Source: Extensimonas vulgaris
GTDB lineage: Bacteria; Pseudomonadota; Gammaproteobacteria; Burkholderiales; Burkholderiaceae_C
Assembly (NCBI RefSeq): GCF_003337425.1
Contig: NZ_QPJU01000002.1
Span: 310,001-374,000 of the forward strand
Direction of reading: 5' to 3'
DNA: 64,000 nt
A program made the translations under genes and the position numbers. Below are positions 38,101 to 45,592 of the stretch, in pieces (position 1 is the stretch's first letter; every line of letters begins with the position of its first letter). Under the pieces are notes generated by a model. That model saw only the letters and a program-made list of their open reading frames with translations. It was not told the DNA's origin and did no database searches.

Positions 38101-38870
38101 TCGCCCGCGAGCAGGCCCGAGGTCGGATCCAGCCCGATCCAGCCCGCGCCGGGCAGAAACACCTCGCACCAGGCGTGCAGGTCGGTAAAGTCTTTGTCGG
38201 GGCCGCTCGGGCCGTCGATGGCCTTGACGTCGGGCGCGAGCTGGATCAGGTAGCCCGAGACAAAGCGCGCCGCAAGCCCCAGGTGGCGCAGCAGTTGCAC
38301 CAGCAGCCAGCCGCTGTCACGGCACGAGCCGCGCGCCAGCTGCAGCGTGGTTTCGGGGCTTTGCACGCCCGGCTCCATGCGGATGGTGTAGGCCACGTCG
38401 GCGTGCAGGCGCTGGTTCAGCTCGACCAGAAAGTCTATGGTGCGGCGGGGCGTGCGGTCTATGCGCGCGAGGTAGTCGGCCAACAGCGGCGTGAGCGGGG
38501 TGAGCGGCTCCTTGGCCAGGTAGGGCGCAAGCTCCTGCTGCTGTGCGCTCTCGTAGCGAAACGGAAACTCCTCGGCGTAGGGCTCGAGGAAAAAGTCGAA
38601 GGGGTTATAGACCGCCATTTCCGCGACCAGGTCGATGGTGATCTTGAACTCGGTCGTGGGCTCGGGGAACACCAGCCGCGCCTGGTAGTTGGCAAACGGG
38701 TCCTGCTGCCAGTTGATGAAGTGTTTGGCCGGCTCCACGCGCTGCGAATACGCGAGGATTTTGGTGCGGCTGTGCGGCGCGGGGCGCAGGCGCACGACCT
38801 GCGGGCCCAGGCGCACGGGGCGGTCGTAGCGGTAGTGCGTGATGTGGTTCAGGGCGACGTGGATGGCCAT
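35184..38870 (-). CDS. Transglutaminase / DUF2126 putative amidoligase, with an in-frame R1 insertion
   Basis: A 1,228-residue protein, longer than the roughly 1,100-1,150 typical of the family. The N-terminal part is transglutaminase-like: ARGSCRDSGWLLVQLLRHLG (Cys), FTDLHAWCEVFLP (His) and GLDPTSG (Asp). The large C-terminal DUF2126 part, classed as a putative amidoligase related to glutamine-synthetase-type ligases, starts near QGGEPTFVATSDRD and carries IEVNIHPAHDW, GRHTGTGGGNHFVLGG and RPELLGSLVAYWHNHPSLSY. Residues about 639-693 are encoded by repeat R1 and have no counterpart in the fold; they fall in a Gly/Ala linker, so function may survive. It heads the minus-strand order DUF2126, ATP-grasp/alpha-E, transglutaminase. 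The frame is intact throughout. Confidence 0.88.
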   Translation of the reverse strand: MAIHVALNHITHYRYDRPVRLGPQVVRLRPAPHSRTKILAYSQRVEPAKHFINWQQDPFANYQARLVFPEPTTEFKITIDLVAEMAVYNPFDFFLEPYAEEFPFRYESAQQQELAPYLAKEPLTPLTPLLADYLARIDRTPRRTIDFLVELNQRLHADVAYTIRMEPGVQSPETTLQLARGSCRDSGWLLVQLLRHLGLAARFVSGYLIQLAPDVKAIDGPSGPDKDFTDLHAWCEVFLPGAGWIGLDPTSGLLAGEGHIPLACTPQPSSAAPVEGLVDECEVTFSHHMQVTRVHESPRVTKPYTEEQWAHILALGEQVDADLQRHDVRLTQGGEPTFVATSDRDAPEWNTDALGPTKRGFATELLGRLRAHYGAGGFIHMGQGKWYPGEQLPRWALSVFWRADGRPCWHDPALLADERESAHYTHEDAQRFIRTLAEQLRISTNWIEAGYEDTWYYLWRERRLPVNVDPFDSKLDDPLERARLRRVFGQGLDAVVGYVLPLQPYAPAFLAEDGTATRTRWASGPWFLRDERMYLMPGDSPMGWRLPLDSLPWVAQADYPYHIEQDPFAPRAPLPAYTPLRTQSTGHAGPGHGIAPHQIGGGFAEGGTVAVQGVSVGKGVEGDEAPGTGLSPAVAPGVGACRTLGVDSENVPQREQFLPDSPPHSETMGQEDGKKWAAAAHSQPTIPKSDRLLDTRMPRLGESAAWLTRTALCVEARDPQRANGPLAERTQGGQSQHLYVFMPPLARLEDYLDLLAAVEATAQALGVKIILEGYPPPRDPRLKMLQVTPDPGVIEVNIHPAHDWAELVEHTEFLYAAAHETRLCAEKFMTDGRHTGTGGGNHFVLGGATPADSPFLRRPELLGSLVAYWHNHPSLSYLFSGLFIGPTSQAPRVDEARNDQLYELEIALREIARNRALHGQEMPPWLVDRTLRNILIDVTGNTHRSEFCIDKLYSPDSATGRLGLLELRAFEMPPHARMSIAQQLLLRALVARFWQQPWSGTLTRWGTELHDRFMLPTFVRMDFEDVLSELAEFGYAFDMAWFAPHFEFRFPLIGQVTARGMALTLRNALEPWHVMGEEGAIGGTVRYVDSSLERLEVHVSGYNDSRYVITCNGQALPLQPTGTAGEYVAGVRYKAWALPSALHPTIGVHAPLTFDIVDRWMQRSLGGCQYHVTHPGGRSYDNFPVNAYEAESRRLARFFQMGHTPGKLDAAPATPSREFPFTLDLRRT
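36791..36956. repeat. R1 copy 3, inside the DUF2126 coding sequence
   Basis: The left border is CTAGGAGCCTGTCGGACTTT; the right border is AAAGTCCGACAGGCTCC and lacks the final TAG. On the minus strand it is read through as about 55 residues of the host protein (GACRTLGVDSENVPQREQF onward) without a stop or frame change. Confidence 0.88.
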
Positions 38871-39206
38871 GGGGCGTCTTTCGCAGAGGGTGGGACTTGC
38901 TTGTTCTGAGCCTAGGAGCCTGTCGGACTTTCGAATCGTCGGCTGCGAATGCGCCGCAGCGGCCCATTTTTTACCGGCTTCTTGCCCCATAGCACCACTA
39001 TGGGGCTGCGAATCCGGCAAAAACTGGCCTCGCTGGGGCACCTTCTCGCTTTCGACGCCCAAAGTCCGACAGGCTCCTAGCAAGTCCTGCGCCAAACGCC
39101 GATGACAAAACAGCGCCGGTGGCGGCGCCCGTCGCGGCGCAATCACTTGCCGCCCACGCTCGGGCAGGGCCCAAAGCGCCAGGGCGCTTTGCTACACTTT
39201 GCGCCC
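38871..39206. other. Divergent spacer between DUF2126 and trp leader
   Basis: It holds the full R1 copy at 38912-39080, then about 125 bases leading to the trp leader. An extended -10 motif, TGCTACACT (39190-39198), lies just before the leader ATG; no convincing -35 was found. Confidence 0.55.
38912..39080. repeat. R1 copy 4: 169-bp CTAG-bounded element
   Basis: A complete copy with CTAG at both ends and 18-base terminal inverted repeats. It starts 42 bases upstream of the DUF2126 start codon, so it may carry or replace part of that operon's promoter. Confidence 0.85.
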
Positions 39207-39284
39207 ATGTTCATTCACCGCACGTCCACCGCAGGTCGCAGCGACCGGGGAGCCTGGCCCTGGCGACGAGCACACCTTTGTTGA
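39207..39284 (+). CDS. trpL: Candidate trp leader peptide
   Basis: A 25-residue ORF that ends 147 bases before trpE and contains Trp-Pro-Trp near its end (TGG codons at 39255 and 39261). Two Trp codons so close in so short a frame, followed by competing hairpins, suggest ribosome-mediated attenuation. There is no clear ribosome site; an extended -10 motif just upstream would place the transcript start almost at the ATG, so translation may be leaderless. The reading is inference. Confidence 0.5.
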   Translation: MFIHRTSTAGRSDRGAWPWRRAHLC

Positions 39285-39286
39285 TC

Positions 39287-39338
39287 GCGTCCGGCGCAGC
39301 GATCGGACGCACCCGCGCGGCCCAGCCTCGGGCCGTTT
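39287..39338 (+). promoter_or_regulatory. Candidate trp attenuator hairpins
   Basis: GCGTCCG (39287-39293) pairs with CGGACGC (39304-39310). CGGCCC (39318-39323) pairs with GGGCCG (39330-39335) and is followed by TTT, as in a weak terminator. GGCCC beside the leader Trp codons could instead pair with the GGGCC of the terminator arm, giving mutually exclusive folds. Confidence 0.45.
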
Positions 39339-39431
39339 GGATCAAGTTTGAATCGAATGAACGAGGCGGCACCCGGCTTTCAGCCAGCCTTTCGACGCGA
39401 CGCGGTGCCGCTTTCTCCCCAGGAGTCCCCG

Positions 39432-40940
39432 GTGATCTCAGAAGCAGAATTCCAAGCCCTGGCCGCTGCCGGCTACAACCGCATCCCACTTGTAGCTGAG
39501 GCCTTTGCGGACCTCGAAACCCCGCTGTCTTTGTATCTCAAATTGGCCTGCAAGGCAGATGGATCAAGCGCTGGCAGCTATAGTTTTTTGCTCGAATCGG
39601 TGGTCGGCGGCGAGCGCTTCGGGCGCTACAGCTTCATCGGCCTGCCGGCGCGCACGCTGCTGCGCGCGCGCGGCTTTGGTGAGCAGGCGTGCACCGAAGT
39701 GGTGACGGACGGCCAGGTGGTCGAGTCGGCGCCGGGCAATCCGCTCGACTTCATCGCGGCCTACCAGCAACGCTTCAAGGTCGCGCTGCGCCCCGGCCTG
39801 CCGCGCTTTTGCGGCGGGCTCGCGGGTTACTTTGGCTACGACACAGTGCGCCACATCGAGAAAAAGCTCGTGGCCAGCTGTCCGCCCGACACGCTGGGCA
39901 CGCCCGACATCCTGCTGCTGCAGTGCGAGGAGCTCGCCGTCATCGACAACCTCTCGGGCAAGCTCTCGCTCATCGTCTATGCCGACCCGGCCACGCCGCA
40001 GGCCTACGCGCGTGCCTGCGCACGGCTCGACGCCTTGCGCGCGCAGCTGCAAAACCCCGTGCACCCGCCCGTGCTGCGCGCCAGCGCCAGCGCGCCCACG
40101 CAGCGCGACTTTGCCAAGGACGACTACCTGGCCGCCGTGCTGCGCGCCAAGGAGCTGATCGCCGCGGGCGACTTCATGCAGGTGCAGGTGGGCCAGCGCA
40201 TCCACAAGCCCTACGACCAAAGCCCGCTCGCGCTGTACCGCGCGCTGCGCTCGCTCAACCCGTCGCCCTACATGTATTTTTACGACATGGGGGACTTTCA
40301 GGTGGTGGGCTCCAGCCCCGAAATCCTGGTGCGCCAGGAGCGCACCGACGCGGGCACCAAGGTCACGATCCGCCCGCTTGCGGGCACGCGCCCGCGCGGC
40401 GCCACGCCCGAGGCCGATCTGGCCGCCGAGCGCGAGCTCGTCAACGACCCCAAGGAGCGCGCCGAGCACGTGATGCTGATCGACCTCGCGCGCAACGACA
40501 TCGGCCGCATCGCCAAGATCGGCAGCGTGAAGGTGACCGAAGCCTTTGCCGTGGAGCGCTACAGCCACGTCATGCACATCGTGAGCAACGTCGAAGGCAT
40601 GTTGCAAGACGGCATGACCAACATGGACGTGCTGCGCGCCACCTTCCCCGCGGGCACGCTCACGGGCGCGCCCAAGGTGCATGCGATGGAGCTGATCGAC
40701 CAGCTCGAGCCCGTCAAGCGCGGCATCTACGGCGGCGCCTGCGGGTATCTGAGCTACGCGGGCGACATGGACGTGGCCATCGCCATCCGCACCGGCATCG
40801 TCAAGGACGGCACGCTCTACGTGCAGGCGGCCGCCGGCGTGGTGGCCGACAGCGTGCCCGAGCTCGAATGGCGCGAAACCGAACACAAGGCGCGCGCGCT
40901 GCTGCGCGCCGCCGAACTCGTCGAGGAGGGGCTGGAATGA
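39432..40940 (+). CDS. trpE: Anthranilate synthase component I
   Basis: A 502-residue enzyme that makes anthranilate from chorismate with ammonia supplied by TrpG. The GTG at 39432 is chosen because AGGAG lies six bases upstream and the protein then begins [19 protein letters not shown] as in relatives. The tryptophan feedback site includes [17 protein letters not shown]. The chorismate-binding domain has [27 protein letters not shown] and [11 protein letters not shown]. Just before the LLES motif the sequence carries an R4-like core, encoding [10 protein letters not shown]. The stop overlaps the next gene (ATGA). Confidence 0.95.
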   Translation: MISEAEFQALAAAGYNRIPLVAEAFADLETPLSLYLKLACKADGSSAGSYSFLLESVVGGERFGRYSFIGLPARTLLRARGFGEQACTEVVTDGQVVESAPGNPLDFIAAYQQRFKVALRPGLPRFCGGLAGYFGYDTVRHIEKKLVASCPPDTLGTPDILLLQCEELAVIDNLSGKLSLIVYADPATPQAYARACARLDALRAQLQNPVHPPVLRASASAPTQRDFAKDDYLAAVLRAKELIAAGDFMQVQVGQRIHKPYDQSPLALYRALRSLNPSPYMYFYDMGDFQVVGSSPEILVRQERTDAGTKVTIRPLAGTRPRGATPEADLAAERELVNDPKERAEHVMLIDLARNDIGRIAKIGSVKVTEAFAVERYSHVMHIVSNVEGMLQDGMTNMDVLRATFPAGTLTGAPKVHAMELIDQLEPVKRGIYGGACGYLSYAGDMDVAIAIRTGIVKDGTLYVQAAAGVVADSVPELEWRETEHKARALLRAAELVEEGLE

Positions 40941-41923
40941 CCAAGGCCATCGAACAGGTGCTGCACTGCACCACCATGAGCGAAGTGCGCCGCGCCGTCG
41001 ATGCGCTCGACGACGCATTGGTGCCCCTGCTCGTACAGCGCCTGGGCTACATGCTGCAGGCCGCGCGCATCAAGCAGGCGCCCGAGCAGGTGCGCGACGA
41101 GGCGCGCATCGCCGCCATCGTGGAGCGCGTGCGCGCACGCGCCCAGGCCGAAGGCGGCCCGCCCGAGGTGCTCGAAGAAATCTACCGCGCCCTCATGGAA
41201 ACCTGCATCGCCTTCGAGCAGCGCGCATTCGACCGCCTGCACAGCGCGCCGATGCAACCTGCGAGCGGCCAGAATGCCAACGTCCCATCGGCCGGCACTG
41301 CTGCCAGCGCGCCCGCCAGCGCGGCGCACGCCGTGCGGCTGCTCATGATCGACAACTACGACAGCTTCACCTACAACCTCGTGCAGTATTTCGGCGAGCT
41401 CGGCGCGCAGGTGCAGGTGCTGCGCAACGACGAAGTCACGCTCCAAGAACTCGACGCGCTGTTCCAGTCCCGCCGCTTCGAGCGCCTGTGCATCAGCCCC
41501 GGCCCATGCTCGCCCGCCGAAGCCGGCGTGTCGGTGCCCGCGATCCGCCACTTTGCCGGCAAGCTGCCGATCCTGGGCGTGTGCCTGGGCCACCAGGCCA
41601 TAGGCGCGGCCTTCGGCGGGCGCATCGTGCGCGCGCGCACGCTCATGCACGGCAAGACCAGCCCCATCACCACCACGCAGCAAGGCGTGTTCGCGGGCCT
41701 GCCGCGGCAGTTCATCGTGAACCGCTACCACTCGCTCGTGATCGAGCGCACGAGCTGCCCACCTGAGCTGCACATCACCGCCACCAGCGACGACGACGGC
41801 GAAATCCAGGGCGTGCGCCACACCGGCTTTGCCGACGCCGTGCGCATCGAGGGCGTGCAATTCCACCCCGAAAGCATCCTGACCGAGCATGGGCACGCGA
41901 TGCTGGCGAACTTTTTGCGCTGA
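40937..41923 (+). CDS. trpG: Chorismate mutase fused to anthranilate synthase component II (TrpG)
   Basis: One uninterrupted frame of 328 residues. Residues 1-103 form an AroQ-type helical chorismate mutase ([20 protein letters not shown], then a basic [19 protein letters not shown] segment). Residues 104-132 are an Ala/Ser-rich linker. From 134 onward it is a class I glutamine amidotransferase: [20 protein letters not shown], nucleophile C216 in GVCLGHQ, and [10 protein letters not shown]. In related trp operons these are, as far as known, two adjacent genes. A GTG at 41333 would start a separate TrpG, but no ribosome site precedes it. The fusion would put mutase and amidotransferase on one chain at the chorismate branch point. 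The start has GAGGAGG upstream and overlaps the trpE stop. Confidence 0.88.
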   Translation: MTKAIEQVLHCTTMSEVRRAVDALDDALVPLLVQRLGYMLQAARIKQAPEQVRDEARIAAIVERVRARAQAEGGPPEVLEEIYRALMETCIAFEQRAFDRLHSAPMQPASGQNANVPSAGTAASAPASAAHAVRLLMIDNYDSFTYNLVQYFGELGAQVQVLRNDEVTLQELDALFQSRRFERLCISPGPCSPAEAGVSVPAIRHFAGKLPILGVCLGHQAIGAAFGGRIVRARTLMHGKTSPITTTQQGVFAGLPRQFIVNRYHSLVIERTSCPPELHITATSDDDGEIQGVRHTGFADAVRIEGVQFHPESILTEHGHAMLANFLR

Positions 41924-41944
41924 GCGCGAGCGCATTGCAAAGGG

Positions 41945-42691
41945 ATGAATCCCATGCCTGACGCCCACCACCTCCTGCTCTTTCTCGCCGCCGGTTTGGT
42001 GCTCAACCTCACGCCGGGGCCGGATGTGATGTTCATCGTCGCCAACGCGGTGCGCGCCGGGGTGCGCGCGGGCGTGGCGGCGGCGCTGGGGATTGCGGCG
42101 GGGTGCCTGGTGCATGTGGCGGCGGCGGCGCTGGGCGTGTCGGCGCTGCTCGCGGCCAGCGCGACGGCGTTTGCGCTGCTCAAATGGGCGGGCGCGGTGT
42201 ATCTGGTATGGGTGGGCGTGCAGATGCTGCGCGCGGCCTGGCGTGCGGGTGGCGCGCAGGATACTTCCAAATCGATAGCTGCTAGCGCAGGTGGGACGGG
42301 CACTAGCTGCATTTTTGATGCCAAAAATCCGGCCGCCGAAAGTGCCGCCCCGGCCACGCCCGCTCCACCTGTCGCGCTCGCCACCGTGCTGCGCCGCGGC
42401 TTTCTGACCAACGTGCTCAACCCCAAGGTGGCGCTGTTCTTCCTGGCCTTCGTGCCGCAGTTCATCGCGCCGGGCACGGCGCACACGGGCGCGGTGTTCT
42501 TGCTGCTCGGCCTGCTGTTTACCGTCAACGGCCTGCTCGTGTGCCTGGGCTGGGCCTGGGTGGCGGCCTGGGCAGCGCGGCGTGCGGGCGCCTTGCAGCG
42601 CGCGCTGCGCTGGCTCGACGGCGTGGCTGGCGGCCTGTTCATCGTGTTTGGCGTCAAGCTCGCGCTCACGCAGGCGCCGGGGGCGCGCTGA
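41945..42691 (+). CDS. LysE/RhtB-family exporter with a long internal loop
   Basis: A 248-residue inner-membrane protein with about six hydrophobic segments. It keeps the family opening LNLTPGPDVMFIVANAVRAG and the mid-protein NVLNPKVALFFLAFVPQFI. The family is normally 200-210 residues. The extra 40 lie in a hydrophilic loop between the third and fourth helices, and residues about 108-129 of it are encoded by an R4 repeat. These exporters remove amino acids, and its place inside the trp operon suggests an aromatic amino acid or pathway intermediate, which is inference. The second ATG at 41954 is an equally likely start. Confidence 0.88.
   Translation: MNPMPDAHHLLLFLAAGLVLNLTPGPDVMFIVANAVRAGVRAGVAAALGIAAGCLVHVAAAALGVSALLAASATAFALLKWAGAVYLVWVGVQMLRAAWRAGGAQDTSKSIAASAGGTGTSCIFDAKNPAAESAAPATPAPPVALATVLRRGFLTNVLNPKVALFFLAFVPQFIAPGTAHTGAVFLLLGLLFTVNGLLVCLGWAWVAAWAARRAGALQRALRWLDGVAGGLFIVFGVKLALTQAPGAR
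42266..42330 (+). repeat. R4 copy inside the LysE-family coding sequence
   Basis: It reads TCCAAATCGATAGCTGCTAG, then GCGCAGG and, after a short loop, GGCACTAGCTGCATTTTTGA. It is translated in frame as part of the extended cytoplasmic loop. Confidence 0.65.
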
Positions 42692-42728
42692 TTTTTCTGG
42701 TTTTTTGAACGATTCGGAGACATAGCCC

Positions 42729-43757
42729 ATGCCCATCACCCCCCAGGAAGCGCTGGCGCGCACCATCGAGCACCGCGAGATTTTTCACGACGAGATGCTG
42801 CACCTGATGCGCCTGATCATGAACGGCGAGATTTCGCCGCTGATGGTCGCCGCCATCATCACCGGCCTGCGCGTGAAAAAGGAGACGATAGGCGAGATCA
42901 CCGCCGCCGCGCAGGTGATGCGCGAGCTCTCGACCAAGGTGCAGGTGGCCGACGCGACGCACCTCGTCGACGTGGTGGGCACGGGCGGCGACGGCGCGCA
43001 CACCTTCAACATCAGCACCTGCAGCATGTTCGTGGCCGCCGCCGCAGGCGCCAAGGTGGCCAAGCACGGCGGGCGCAGCGTGTCGAGCAAATCGGGCAGC
43101 GCCGACGTGATGGAGGCGCTGGGCGTGAACATCCACCTCGCGCCCGCGCAGATCGCGCGCTGCGTGGCTGAGACGGGCGTGGGCTTCATGTTCGCACCCA
43201 ACCACCACCCGGCGATGAAAAACGTCGCCCCCATCCGCAAGGAAATGGGCGTCAAAACCATCTTCAACATCCTCGGGCCGCTCACCAACCCCGCGGGCGC
43301 GCCCAACATCCTCATGGGCGTGTTCCACCCTGACCTCGTGGGCATCCAGGTGCGCGTGCTGCAGCGCCTGGGCGCTGAACACGCGCTCGTGGTGCATGGC
43401 CGCGACGGCATGGACGAAATCAGCTTGGGCGCGGCCACCATGGTGGGTGAGCTCAAGGACGGTGAAATCCGCGAATACGAGGTCCACCCCGAGGACTTCG
43501 GCCTGGCCATGCAGAGCAACCGCAGCCTTAAGGTGAACACGCCCGAAGAATCACTCGCCATGCTGCGCGGCGTACTCGAAGGCCGGCCCGGCGCGGCCCG
43601 AGACATCGTTCTGCTCAACGCCGGCGCCACGCTCTACGCCGCGGGCGTGGCGCCCGACATCGCCACCGGCATCGCGCGCGCGCGCAACGCGATCGATTCG
43701 GGCGCCGCACAGGCCAAGCTCGAGCAGGTGGTGGCGTTCAGCCGGGCGGCGGGTTGA
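42729..43757 (+). CDS. trpD: Anthranilate phosphoribosyltransferase
   Basis: A 342-residue enzyme joining anthranilate to PRPP in tryptophan synthesis. The PRPP-binding [16 protein letters not shown], the [16 protein letters not shown] loop and the anthranilate-side [20 protein letters not shown] are all present. A GGAGA ribosome site precedes the ATG at 42729. It follows the LysE-type gene by 37 bases and precedes a small membrane ORF. Confidence 0.96.
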   Translation: MPITPQEALARTIEHREIFHDEMLHLMRLIMNGEISPLMVAAIITGLRVKKETIGEITAAAQVMRELSTKVQVADATHLVDVVGTGGDGAHTFNISTCSMFVAAAAGAKVAKHGGRSVSSKSGSADVMEALGVNIHLAPAQIARCVAETGVGFMFAPNHHPAMKNVAPIRKEMGVKTIFNILGPLTNPAGAPNILMGVFHPDLVGIQVRVLQRLGAEHALVVHGRDGMDEISLGAATMVGELKDGEIREYEVHPEDFGLAMQSNRSLKVNTPEESLAMLRGVLEGRPGAARDIVLLNAGATLYAAGVAPDIATGIARARNAIDSGAAQAKLEQVVAFSRAAG

Positions 43758-43760
43758 GCG

Positions 43761-43913
43761 ATGAGCCCCCTCTGGCACGACGAAGGCCTGTGGATCGCCT
43801 TGGGCGTGACGCTGGTCACCATCGTGGCGGCGCTCGTGATGCGCCATGTTTTCATCAAAATCCTCAAAGATCCCGCACCAGATCAGCGCAAGGAGCTATC
43901 AGATAATGAGTAA
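43761..43913 (+). CDS. Small membrane-protein ORF between trpD and trpC
   Basis: A 50-residue ORF starting 4 bases after the trpD stop and overlapping the trpC start by 8 bases. Residues 10-27 ([18 protein letters not shown]) form one likely transmembrane helix, followed by a short basic tail. The last third runs over an R4-like core (CAGCGCAAGGAGCTATCAGA) that also carries the trpC ribosome site. The fit between neighbours suggests a real gene or a translational bridge into trpC. No family was recognised. Confidence 0.5.
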   Translation: MSPLWHDEGLWIALGVTLVTIVAALVMRHVFIKILKDPAPDQRKELSDNE

Positions 43914-44718
43914 CATCCTCGACAAAATCGTCGCCGTCAAGCGCGAAGAAGTCGCCGCCGGGCGCAGGAAGATGCCGCTTGCGGCCATGCGTGCCGACGC
44001 CGAAAGCCGCGTGCTCACGCGCGACTTCGTGGGGGCGCTGCGTGCCAAGATCGCCGCAGGCCAGGCCGCAGTGATCGCCGAAGTCAAAAAAGCCAGCCCG
44101 AGCAAGGGCGTGCTGCGCGCCGACTTCATCCCTGCCGACATCGCGCAAAGCTACGCCGTGGGCAACACCGACCGCGGCGGCAAGGTCAGTGCGGCCTGCC
44201 TCTCGGTGCTGACCGACAAGCAGTTTTTCCAGGGCAGCATCGATTACCTCAAACAGGCGCGCGCCAGTTGCGAGTTGCCCGTGCTGCGCAAGGACTTCCT
44301 CATCGACGCCTGGCAGGTTTATGAGGCGCGCGCGATCGGCGCCGACGCGATCCTGCTCATCGCCGCCTGCCTCGATGACGCGCAGATGGCCGAGTTCGAG
44401 GCCATCGCGCAAAGCCTGGACATGGCCGTGCTAGTGGAGGTGCACGACCAGCCCGAGCTCGAACGCGCGCTGCGCCTGCAAACGCCGCTGATCGGTGTCA
44501 ACAACCGCAACCTGCGCACTTTCGAGGTGTCGCTCGAAACCACGCTAAACCTTTTGCCCGCGCTGCCCCCCGAGCGCCTGCTCGTGACCGAAAGCGGCAT
44601 TGCCACGCGCGCGGACGTAGAGCGCCTGCGCGCCGCGGGCGTGCACGCCTTCCTCGTGGGCGAGGCCTTCATGCGCGCCGCCGAACCCGGCGAGGCGCTT
44701 GCGGAGTTGTTTGCCTGA
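43906..44718 (+). CDS. trpC: Indole-3-glycerol phosphate synthase
   Basis: A 270-residue TIM-barrel enzyme closing the indole ring. The opening [17 protein letters not shown], the catalytic [19 protein letters not shown], the [29 protein letters not shown] segment and [19 protein letters not shown] are diagnostic. The ATG at 43906 has AAGGAG ten bases upstream and lies inside the end of the small ORF. It is the last trp gene of this cluster; trpF, trpB and trpA are not in the window. Confidence 0.96.
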   Translation: MSNILDKIVAVKREEVAAGRRKMPLAAMRADAESRVLTRDFVGALRAKIAAGQAAVIAEVKKASPSKGVLRADFIPADIAQSYAVGNTDRGGKVSAACLSVLTDKQFFQGSIDYLKQARASCELPVLRKDFLIDAWQVYEARAIGADAILLIAACLDDAQMAEFEAIAQSLDMAVLVEVHDQPELERALRLQTPLIGVNNRNLRTFEVSLETTLNLLPALPPERLLVTESGIATRADVERLRAAGVHAFLVGEAFMRAAEPGEALAELFA

Positions 44719-44732
44719 CTATTTTCGTCAGT

Positions 44733-44790
44733 ATCAAATAAATAGCTGCTTACGCAGGTGCAACAAGCGCAAAAGCCCATTTTGACCAAA
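44733..44790 (+). repeat. R4 copy between trpC and ung
   Basis: It reads AATAAATAGCTGCTTACGCA, then CAAGCGCAAAAGCCCATTTT. This is one of the clearest copies of the family, filling nearly the whole trpC-ung spacer. Confidence 0.65.
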
Positions 44791-44795
44791 AAACC

Positions 44796-45515
44796 ATGAA
44801 CGCCGCGCCGCCACCCTCCACCCAGTTGCAAAGCGCCAATCCCGCCGACTGGCCCGTGGCGCCGGGCTGGCGGCCGCTCGTCGATGCGTTTTTTGCGAGC
44901 CCCACAGGGCAGAATCTGCTGCGCTTTTTGCAAACGCGGCTGGACGCCGGCGCAACCATCTTCCCGCCGCAGCCGCTGCGCGCGCTCGAACTCACGCCGC
45001 CCGAGGCGGTGCGCGTGGTGATCCTCGGGCAAGACCCATACCACGGGCGCGGCCAGGCTGAGGGGCTGGCGTTTTCGGTGGCGCCGGGCGTGCCGCTGCC
45101 GCCCTCGCTGCGCAACATCTTTCGCGAGCTGCAGCGCGACCTCGGTGTGCCGCCGCCGCCCTTTCCGCAGCCCGGCGGCAGCCTGGCCCAGTGGGCGCGC
45201 CATGGCGTGCTGCTGCTCAACGCCTGCCTCACGGTCGAAGAAGGCCAGCCCGCGAGCCACGCCGGCAAGGGCTGGGAGCAGCTCACCGACGCCGTCATCC
45301 GCCATGTCGCGCAGGGGCCGCGGCCGGTCGTGTTCATGCTCTGGGGCGCGCACGCGCAAAACAAACGCGCGCTCATCGGCAACGACCCGCGCCACCTCGT
45401 GCTCACGGCAAACCACCCCTCGCCGCTTTCGGCCGAACGCCCGCCGCAGCCCTTCATCGGCTGCGGCCACTTCGGCAAGGCGCGTGAGTTTCGGCTGCGG
45501 CAGCAGGGGGGGTGA
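44796..45515 (+). CDS. ung: Uracil-DNA glycosylase
   Basis: A 239-residue family 1 enzyme that removes uracil from DNA. The catalytic water-activating loop is VVILGQDPYHGRGQAEGLAFSV, the uracil pocket follows in LLLNACLTVEEGQPASH, and the DNA-intercalating loop is NHPSPLSAER. The first 25 residues are a variable tail. No ribosome site is obvious before the ATG at 44796. A shared hairpin terminator separates it from the convergent rpoH. Confidence 0.96.
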   Translation: MNAAPPPSTQLQSANPADWPVAPGWRPLVDAFFASPTGQNLLRFLQTRLDAGATIFPPQPLRALELTPPEAVRVVILGQDPYHGRGQAEGLAFSVAPGVPLPPSLRNIFRELQRDLGVPPPPFPQPGGSLAQWARHGVLLLNACLTVEEGQPASHAGKGWEQLTDAVIRHVAQGPRPVVFMLWGAHAQNKRALIGNDPRHLVLTANHPSPLSAERPPQPFIGCGHFGKAREFRLRQQGG

Positions 45516-45520
45516 AAACA

Positions 45521-45547
45521 AAAAGCGCCGCTACGAGCGGCGCTTTT
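45521..45547. terminator. Bidirectional terminator between ung and rpoH
   Basis: AAAAGCGCCGCT (45521-45532) pairs completely with AGCGGCGCTTTT (45536-45547) around a 3-base loop. The A and T tails allow stopping in both directions, which fits the convergent genes. Confidence 0.85.
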
Positions 45548-45592
45548 CGTATCGTTTGGCAGCCCGCAAACGCGGCTGCGCCAGCGCGACCA

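Noticed and set aside
35184-39146. Start of the DUF2126 protein at 39146, including R1 copy 4
   Set aside because: The family begins at MAIHVALNHITHYRYD (38870); the upstream part is R1 and spacer read by chance.
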